Of a stretch of DNA of 64,000 bases, positions 56,924 to 64,000 are shown in pieces. Both the position numbers and the translations under genes were made by a program. The DNA is from Proteles cristata cristata (lineage: Eukaryota; Chordata; Mammalia; Carnivora; Hyaenidae): assembly GCA_017311185.1 (NCBI GenBank), contig JAESUZ010002551.1, positions 2,046,001 to 2,110,000 of the forward strand, in the 5' to 3' direction. The notes beneath the pieces are model-generated. The model was not told the origin of the DNA, made no database searches, and was given only the letters and a program-made list of their open reading frames with translations. The stretch's first letter is position 1; every line of letters starts with the position of its first letter.

Positions 56924-57052
56924 ATTGTAATTAGATCTTCACAATCAAAGTTGTCTTCACTGTCTGTGTTTTGTTAATGTGAAATTTAATTGTAGTTATA
57001 AGCAAAAAGTTGGTTGCCTAGGGAACAATAATTGTATATTCAGTTTAACAGA

Positions 57053-57058
57053 AATAAA
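57053..57058 (+). terminator. DMTF1: DMTF1 poly(A) signal
   Basis: AATAAA followed within 20 nt by a T-rich stretch (ATATTTGTCTT). It is the canonical signal furthest downstream before sequence belonging to the opposite-strand gene. Confidence 0.8.
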
Positions 57059-57390
57059 AGAATATTTGTCTTAAAATGCAAGATTGTTACATAGCGTTTT
57101 GCCATGCACCTACATTATAAAAAAATTTTAATTTCAAAAGTGAAAATCACTTGTGCTGTTCGAGCTTTAAGGTTTGGAATGTTTGAGTGCAACATCGGCT
57201 CCTTAAAGAAAAAAACAAAGCAATCTAGGATATGTCTCCCCTGCAAGAGGGAATTTGAGATTTACAGTTAACATGAAAATCATGTATCAGACTTGCACAG
57301 GAGAATCTTCAGCACACCTGCTCCAGCTCTTACTTCACAGTCCAAGAGACAGCTTCGCAGAGGCCTGGTAAGTGTTTCTCCTGGGCAGCC

Positions 57391-59977
57391 TCACTTCCCC
57401 ACATCGTGGAAGTACAGGTTCGCACATATACATAACATGATGATCGAAAATAAGATATAGTAAATTAGATTTCTAAATTTCGGTTCTAAGTCTCCTTGTC
57501 GATACCAGTAGATCTAAAAAGAAGAAGCATTAAGTCAAAGTTTAATTAATAGTCACTGGTCCTGGTATTAAAAAATTTAAATACAACTAACTCTTTTTCC
57601 ACCGTGACTGATTTCATCTGTATAAACTTTTCTCCCTCAATGAAGTCTTTACATCAGTCTGTATTCCTAAAGCCATGCAGCCAGAATGTAATTTTTCTTT
57701 TTCCTAGTAGGACCGAGTATTCACATCCAAGATTATGCTTATTCCTGCTTTCTCAGCTTTGGTTATGTTCAAACTGGTAGCCATCCCATTACTGACAAGC
57801 CATCCAAGAATTTGTACCTTGTAGATCTGTTTTAATTATATTTGAGTAAAAGATACAGCGCTCTTTCAGTACTGGGAGGGAAGACAGCTTTTAAATTCAC
57901 AGAATAGTCAGACTGCTGATTCAAAATAATAACTTATACAAAACTGGACTACTCTGGGCATCAGGCTGGGAGGGAAAGAGCATCTCTGGTAGCTTTGTTT
58001 AAAGGCTCCGTAAGGGGGTGGGCCAAGTCTCCTCAGATCAAAGGAGTAGAACAGGGTAAGTCAGTTAGATAAACACATCACTATGAAGATTGAAGCCCCA
58101 TGTGAATCAAAACTATTGTTTTTAAGGGTGTCATTTATAGTTTTGGTTCTACCTCTCCTCATAGGAAACAAAACAAGTCAACTAATGAATGACTAAGCAC
58201 TTGTCAAATATCCAAATGAGGACCTATCACCATCTTTCTTTATGTAAAAGAAAAGCATCTTTATGGTAAAATTGTACATTCCTGTGATAAGGATACAGCT
58301 GTGGTTTATGATTTCCCAGGAGATTCTTGGATTAATTACTTTCATTTGGGGGAGATAAGCACAGAGATTAAAACAGGCTAATTTTGTAATTATCAAATAA
58401 ATCCAAAGGGCTGTACCTCTTCCCTTAAGAGCAGTAATGGCATTTTCCAAAACCTGTTGGGCCCTGTATGTTGTAGTCTTTGAAGAAAGTTGACTTAGGT
58501 AAGTTAAACTGAAACCAAAGCTTTGGCCACCCGTCTCGATTCTTTTTTCCCCTTCCTCCTGTTGGAGTTTTTTGTTTCTCACTTTCAAAGGAGAAACGTT
58601 TTCCTTTAGAAAGGAAGTTAACAGGGGCGCCTGGGTGGCTTAGTCGGTTAGGCGTCCGACTTTCGCTTAGGTCATGATCTCGCGGTTCATGGGTTCGAGC
58701 CCCGCGTCGGGCTCTGTGCTGACTGCCAGCTCAGAGCCTGGAGCCTGTTTCAGTCTGACTCCCTCTCTCTCTGACCCTCCCTTCCTCACGCTGTGTCTCT
58801 CTCCCTCTCCTAGAAATAAATAAAAACATTTAAAAAAAAAAAAAAGGAAGTTAACAACTTTGAGATTTAAGGGAAAAGGAAACTGATCCCAAGAATAAAT
58901 AAAATATCTACAATTAATACTGAGAATTCTTAACATTCTTGGTGGGGCCACTTAGGGGATAACTAGACACAGCCCTTCTTACAGACCTAAGGCTGGGAAT
59001 CTGTCCTAGGTAGGCACTGCAAATTCTCAGTAGTACTCACAAGTATGCAGGCAGTAATACAACTCAAAGAGATGCAGACAGCAAAAAATATATTCAGCGG
59101 TTTTGGAGGTAGTTGAGGGAAAACAAAAGCACTGATCAGCGTTACCTGTATGAAGAGAAATCGTGTCAGGCCTTAGGAGTAATTCCAACACTCAGACTAG
59201 AGTTTAAGCAATGTCCTATTACACAGTACCTACCACCAGGTTTGCCTTCTGGAATGGTAATAGTAAAGTATTTGTAAATGTGTTCCAATGTGTTACTTCT
59301 CTTAGCACTTCGTATTCCTCCTCCATCAAAGGACACAAAACATCACAGCACAGAAAACTAGCTAAGCTCAAAATAATCTCTTAACAAAAAAATTAGAAAG
59401 CATTTAAACATTCCAGGATTAAGGATTACACTGGGAAAAGTTCCAACCTTTGTTTTGTTATTTTGAAAACTCCAACAAAAATTAAAACCAAAAATAGTTT
59501 TTGCTAAACATTCTGGAGAATACTCAGGTTTCTAATACACTGGAGTTCTGTTTCTACCACAGATAAAAGATGATACCCATTCTTTTCATTAAGAAGTCAA
59601 ACTAAAATTCTCAGACTTAATAAAAATGTGGTACAAAGACTCCATCTTCAGACCGTGGAAAACCTAGCCTTGTGTATTTTACAGTAATAGCACCAAGCTC
59701 ACTGCAGTTGTGTTCAAGCAGTAGTAAAACTAAAAGCACTAACTTAACCATGCCTGCAACACTTCACATGGTCACATACTGGTCCCTTGTAAGGTTTTTT
59801 GTTTGTTTGGGTTTTTTTTTTTTTGTTTTCTTAAGTGTCAACCACAATACTCAAGTTATATACTCAAGTTTTCAAAACTTTGGTTCAGAGCAGAGCCTGG
59901 GGAAGACACAAAATAAAGGTACTTACTAGAATCAATAAGGATGTTAAGCTGCCAACAACTAAATTGATGATTCGATC
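57391..59977 (-). CDS. TMEM243: TMEM243, transmembrane protein 243 (C-terminal three exons; partial)
   Basis: Small membrane protein (also called MM-TRAG), function poorly known. It was first noted in drug-resistance work. Three minus-strand exons, 59977-59927, 59145-59041 and 57513-57391, join in frame to 92 codons plus TGA. With the 26-residue N-terminus known from human, the protein would be 118 residues, the usual length. Hydrophobic stretches: I-I-N-L-V-V-G-S-L-T-S-L-L-I-L into V-T-L-I-S-A-F-V-F-P, L-N-I-F-F-A-V-C-I-S-L-S-C-I-T-A-C-I-L-I, and L-I-Y-Y-I-L-F-S-I-I-M-L-C-I-C-A. A basic/acidic loop, Y-R-Q-G-D-L-E-P-K-F-R, separates the last two. The start-codon exon is not found up to 64000 and must lie further right. 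The gene is convergent with DMTF1. Confidence 0.94.
57514..59040 (-). other. TMEM243: TMEM243 last intron
   Basis: About 1.5 kb containing a young sense-oriented SINE (58624-58842). A 131-codon minus-strand open frame at 58193-58588 has no domain and no splice support. Confidence 0.7.
58624..58842 (+). repeat. Young-looking felid CAN SINE
   Basis: Near-consensus, GGGGCGCCTGGGTGGCTTAG to AAATAAATAAAAACATTT plus A tail, with 14-bp perfect duplications AAAGGAAGTTAACA at 58610-58623 and 58843-58856. Confidence 0.96.
59041..59145 (-). CDS. TMEM243: TMEM243 internal exon, 35 codons
   Basis: On the minus strand: acceptor CTTCATACAG|GTAA, donor ATACTT|GTGAGT. Encodes VTLISAFVFPQLPPKPLNIF, then F-A-V-C-I-S-L-S-C-I-T-A-C-I-L. 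Phase 0 at both ends. Confidence 0.95.
59927..59977 (-). CDS. TMEM243: TMEM243 internal exon, 17 codons
   Basis: On the minus strand: acceptor CTATTTCAG|GATC, 51 nt encoding DRIINLVVGSLTSLLIL, donor CTA|GTAAGT. Phase 0 at both ends. It begins the first hydrophobic segment. Confidence 0.95.
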
Positions 59978-60197
59978 CTGAAATAGAAAAGAATTTTTTA
60001 GCCCTATGATGGATCCAAGACACTTTCAACAAGGTACAAAGCTAGCCACTAGGGGGATTTAGAATTGAGACACCAAGGTCTTGCCTCTCTCTGAGCTTGA
60101 TACGTACATACTACTGCCAGAAAGGCAAAGTGTACTGAGCCACCACTGTAGAAAAGGTACTTTAGGAAGACAAAGGCAACTAGCTGGAAGTTTCTTG

Positions 60198-60408
60198 GAG
60201 TGCCTGGGAGGCTCAGTCATTTGGGCATCTGACTTCTGCTCAGGTCACCATCTCACGATTCATGAGTTCGAGCCCTGTATGAGGCTCTGTGCTGACAGCT
60301 CGGAGCCTTGAGCCTGCTTTGGATTCTGTGTCTCCCTCTCTCTCTGCCCCTCCCCTGCTCACACTCTGTCTCCCTCTTAAAGATGATTAAATATTAAGGG
60401 GGGGAAAA
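60198..60408 (+). repeat. CAN SINE
   Basis: GAGTGCCTGGGAGGCTCAGT head, GTTCGAGCCCTGTATGAGG body and a degenerate tail. GTTTCTTG flanks it on both sides. Confidence 0.92.
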
Positions 60409-61124
60409 AGCGTTTCTTGAAGCGACACACCATTTTTACACTAGTGTCTTTTGGAGGCTGGGAAGGACTTAAATGGGAAAGGGGTGCTTCTAAATATATC
60501 ATGTACTGCTGGAAACCATCTGAAGAGAAGCCAAGGGACAGGAGCACGGAGATAGCCAGCCCAGAGCCATGATGAAGAGGATCAGGAATCGGAGTGCAGA
60601 TGATACTGAGTGCTATGAGTTTGGACCTATTTGTGATATTGCTTAGGTGTCTTTCTATAAGGTCATTTACAAGGAGATGCTACTGCTAGCAGGGATCACA
60701 CCGTGCCAGGGCTGGAGGCAATCTAAGACCACCTAGTCCAGTGCTTTTCCTACTTTCTTAGTAGCAAAAGCCTTCAATACATAACACAAGTAGAACAATA
60801 TGACTGAATGTGCAGCCTAGGGTCTTACTCATTGAGCCTTCTCATCATTCCCATGCCCACCCAACCATTCCACAGGATAGTTTCAAAATTTTCTCATGGA
60901 ATTCAATCCTCATTTTATAAGTTAATATAAATTTAGGTCCATTGAGTGTGGTTAAATTATTTGCCTAACGTCATACTGCAAATAAAAAGCAACTTTTAAC
61001 ACATTTCCCAAATCTAGGTCACTGATTAAAGTTTCAGCTGTAGGAACTATAAAGCTAAAATATTTCATACATATAAAACTAGTACATCTAATTTAGCAAT
61101 ATATAATACATGTATAATAGATTT

Positions 61125-61330
61125 TTTTTTAATGTTTTTATTTATTTCTAGGAGATAGACAGCGTGAGCAGGGGAGGGCCAGAGAGAGAGGGAGTCACAG
61201 ACTGAAGCAGGCTCCACGCTCTGAGCTGGCAGTCAGCACAGAGCCCGACGTGGGGCTCGAACCCACGAACCGCGAGATCATGACCTAAGCGAAAGTCGAA
61301 TGCTTAACCGACTAAGCCACCCAGGTGCCC
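61125..61330 (-). repeat. Felid CAN SINE with target-site duplication
   Basis: Antisense copy with inverted head CCACCCAGGTGCCC. Perfect 16-bp duplications CATGTATAATAGATTT lie at 61109-61124 and 61331-61346. Confidence 0.95.
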
Positions 61331-62759
61331 CATGTATAATAGATTTACAGAACAAGGTCATAAGAATTTAAGACCTGATTAGGAAACACTATTTTCAGGC
61401 AGTGAGAATACCAAGTAGTCTTATTTCTGAGAAGTCGAAACTGAGAAATCAGTTGTCTTAACGAGTGTTCTGGTAACATCTGAGCAAGGACCAGCAGGGG
61501 AAGGAAGGTGAGCAGCCAATAAACAAAAGCTCACAGATGGAGGGCACAGGAACAAGCAGAGAGAAACAGCAGAACAGCCATTTTCAAGTTAACTGCATTA
61601 GTTAATTAATTTCATTTTAACTGCATTAAAAGTTAAGAATCTAAAATTAAGAGGCAGCCAAAGCTGGAAGGAAGAGTGAAGGAAAGCCAAGCATTAAACT
61701 GGGTATGTTTGATCTAATCAAGGACAGACCACACTCTCCAGACTAAGGCCACTGCAATTCACACATTGTGTAGGACAAAGGTTACACAGCCACACCCTCA
61801 CCCCTCACCCCACCACTGGAGAAGCCTGCCCAGCAATAACTATCTGTGAGGAAAGAGACCGAGGCTAAAATTACTCCCCAGTAATCACTTCTTTCCAGAT
61901 GCAAGACGTGTGTTTCTTAACCTAAGGTGTATAGATTGTCTTAATGAGAACCCCATTGTTTTTACCTTCTGAAAAAGGTTTAACTGAACTCTGGTCTACT
62001 TGAGAAGAATGTCTGCTCCCACTGAGTTCCATGGATTTGCAAAAGTTTACGTAAGTCTGTGTATCTCTCAACAGCTGTCTTAAGGCAGCCAAAAGCATCA
62101 CTTATCTCCAAATAGCAAGATGCCAACTAGGATCAGAGCGAGAGGAAAAATAATAATAGTGAAGGGATAATAACTACGCCAAGAGCTTTTACATCTTCTA
62201 AAACATCCTGGGACAAAGTGGCATTAGGACTCTTAACAGGAGGCATTAAGTGGCTCCGGGAAACAGAATCTGCCCAGTGTCTCAGTCTCATAAGTGAAGA
62301 AGCCGGGATTCAACGCCACGTGAGTGGATTCTGTTCACACTTCTCACTGGAAGAGCTGCTACAGCTGGTCTAGACAGACACAGCAAGTGGCAAGTGGCCC
62401 TCAAAGGATTTTTTCACATTGTTAAACTTAACTCATGTAAGCCTAATGGTTTTAATCCCTCATGAAAATACATCTAAATTTTAATAAATACTTGCTTGCT
62501 TGCCTTCTAGACAGTTCACTGAATAGAATTCTAAGTCATCTTCATGAATATCAGTAATTCTGTTATGATGCAGGCCTTTGGGCCCCCCCCCAAAATGGGA
62601 TGAGCCATTTAGGGCATTCTGATAGGCATCTCTTTCTCCAAGCCAAGGCCTTGCTTGGCGTCAGGCCTTCCGCCATCAAAGTAACCATGAATCCACACCA
62701 AAGAAAACAACAGACATAACTTGGGAAGACCTCCCACTTCTAGGCTCTTCTAAAATTTG

Positions 62760-62895
62760 CTATGCAAAGTGTGGTCTGCAGACCAGCAGCACAGGCCTCA
62801 CCTGACAGCCTGTGAGAAATGCAGAATCCTGGGCCTTGCCCCAGGACCTACACAATTAATCTGCATTTTAACAAGATCCTCAGGTGAACTGCACA
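62760..62895. mobile_element. hAT-Charlie MER5A-like element
   Basis: GCAAAGTGTGGTCTGCAGAC, AGAAATGCAGAATCCTGGGC, CTGCATTTTAACAAGATCCT and CAGGTGAACTGCAC follow the MER5A-type order. Orientation is not assigned. Confidence 0.75.
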
Positions 62896-63879
62896 AAAAT
62901 TTGAGAGGATCGAAGCCATTCTGAATACTGAGAAGTTCAAATAATAGTGGAGACGCTTTGCCCAGAGATTACTTTTCAAGGCTGTAGTAGCTCTCCCAGG
63001 TCCCAGCCTCCAAAGAGAAAGCACTAAAAGGAAGTAATTAAATAGTCAGCATTTCAAAGGGCAGCTTTCAAACTAATATGCATCAAATCAGAATAAAGTA
63101 CATGAAAAGAAATACTAATTTCTCACAGAAACTCTCTTCCCCAGTTTTAGTATTACCCTATTTCCATCTACCAAAACTTCCCTCCCAAATCTTCCTTCAG
63201 ACCTTGTACTGTTGCTTATTTTCACTCCCCCCAAAAGCCTGACAGGATCAGAATCGGCCTTGATCCTTAACCTGCAGAAGAGGATAGGATAGAGAATTGA
63301 GACCTACTTCCCAAAGACTCGGCAACAAGTTCAGAGTCTTCCCTTATATGCGTATCACATATACATATATAAGCACAGAGAACACAGAGTATAGTTTTGT
63401 GAGGAATTCTACATATATAACTTTTTAAGTGATTTATTCACTGAAACATCTCAATTATACCTCAGTAAAATGAAAAAGTTACTATATTCCAGATATAAAT
63501 AACAACAAGTAAAATGGTCTTTACCCTCCACAAGTTGATGCCATCCAGAGCTCAAGAGGGCACTAAGGAGAATGGAAGGGAGGTTCTCTAAGAGAAGGTC
63601 AAACCTGGAAGACGACCAGCAGATGAACAAAAAACAGGAAAGGTGGCCCGTGAAGAAGGAACTTAACCAGGACCCGGAGAGAACAAAAGCATGGCAAATG
63701 GATACAGCCAATAGTTGAGCCAGCTTTGTTAGAGCTGAGGAAAGGGGCTGGGATCAGCCTGAGCCCGAAACAGTTAAGTCTTCATCTAACTTTGATATAG
63801 GGAAGGAGAATACAAAGGGAATACATCCCAATGGTTTGTACCTGGAATGGCAGAAGGTAACCCTGTAATGTAAGGAATA

Positions 63880-63955
63880 CACAATCTCCATTTACTAATG
63901 AGTAACTAGGTTCAATGGGACTCATCGGTCAAAGTCATACAGCCAGGTAATGGAC
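63880..63955 (-). repeat. MIR SINE, antisense
   Basis: CTCCATTTACTAATGAGTAA then AAAGTCATACAGCCAGGTAA, the MIR core in reverse. Confidence 0.7.
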
Positions 63956-64000
63956 AACTCTGTCCAATGCTCTTAGCAAAATGGAAACCAAAGGTCTAAG

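Larger units (their letters stand above)
55740..57075 (+). other. DMTF1: DMTF1 exon 18: last 36 residues, stop and 3' UTR
   Basis: Acceptor ATTTCTTACAG|ATCC. Coding part 55740-55849 gives residues 727-762 ending D-V-E-D-L-V-N-C-H, then TAG (55847-55849). The 3' UTR runs about 1.2 kb to the AATAAA at 57053, with cleavage expected about 15-20 nt further on. An 18-A tract at 56882-56899 lies inside it. Confidence 0.93.
56900..57513 (-). other. TMEM243: TMEM243 last exon: 40 codons, stop and 3' UTR
   Basis: On the minus strand: acceptor CTTTTTAG|ATCT, coding 57513-57391 (IYWYRQGDLEPKF and onwards to H-D-V-G-K, stop TGA). The 3' UTR probably ends near 56900, inside the DMTF1 3' UTR. The left boundary is inferred from poly(A) signals. 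Confidence 0.8.
59978..64000 (-). other. TMEM243: TMEM243 intron (continues beyond window)
   Basis: Intron sequence without an exon. It holds a sense SINE (60198-60408), an antisense SINE (61125-61330), a MER5A-like element (62760-62895) and MIR-like fragments near 60940-60990 and 63880-63955. I searched by eye for the reverse complement of the known N-terminal start and did not find it. Confidence 0.7.

Noticed and set aside
58193..58588. 131-codon - strand open frame in the TMEM243 intron
   Set aside because: No start context, splice support or recognisable domain. TMEM243 exons on both sides splice over it in frame.
5133..61330. SINE tRNA-like heads as tRNA genes, and SINE clusters as a CRISPR-like array
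   Set aside because: The heads are embedded in full SINEs with A tails and target-site duplications. Spacing and orientation are irregular, and the organism is a mammal.
1..64000. A novel multi-gene system
   Set aside because: Beyond DMTF1, TMEM243 and repeats, no further coding cluster, array or structured RNA family could be supported.

Overview
The window is mammalian nuclear DNA, almost certainly from a cat-family carnivore. About 25 copies of a tRNA-Lys-derived CAN SINE lie in both orientations, and most are the long felid form (5' end GGGGCGCCTGGGTGGC, 3' end AAATAAA plus A-rich tail). Ancient MIR and L2 copies, L1 fragments, Tigger and hAT-Charlie elements are also present. Coding sequence is split into short exons with GT-AG introns. 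Species and chromosome cannot be fixed from the sequence alone.

Layout: 1 to about 11.4 kb is repeat-rich intergenic DNA, with a 2.5 kb antisense L1, several SINEs and a Z-DNA-prone dinucleotide tract. A CpG-island promoter spans about 11.7-12.8 kb. The complete DMTF1 gene (cyclin D-binding Myb-like transcription factor 1, DMP1) follows on the + strand: noncoding exon 1 ending at 12429, a probable noncoding exon 2 (22655-22775), and sixteen coding exons from 24404 to 55849. They join without any frame break into 762 codons plus stop. The 3' UTR runs to a poly(A) signal at 57053. On the - strand, tail to tail with DMTF1, lie the last three coding exons of TMEM243 (57391-59977, 92 codons). Its N-terminal exon lies beyond the right edge. 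The two 3' UTRs probably overlap.

Biology: DMTF1 is a nuclear Myb-repeat factor that activates the ARF-p53 axis and is bound by D-type cyclins. Upstream of coding exon 10 are two alternative 3' splice sites that give stop-terminated products of 272 and 285 residues. These match my recollection of the antagonistic beta and gamma isoforms. TMEM243 is a small membrane protein.

No new multi-gene system was found. The most unusual items are small: a tailless insertion of a tRNA-Gly 5' half with perfect 17-bp target-site duplications, a similarly tailless U6 fragment inside an L1 3' end, an insertion that is only a T-tract between 16-bp duplications, nested transposons, uORFs in the 5' leader, and the overlapping convergent 3' ends.
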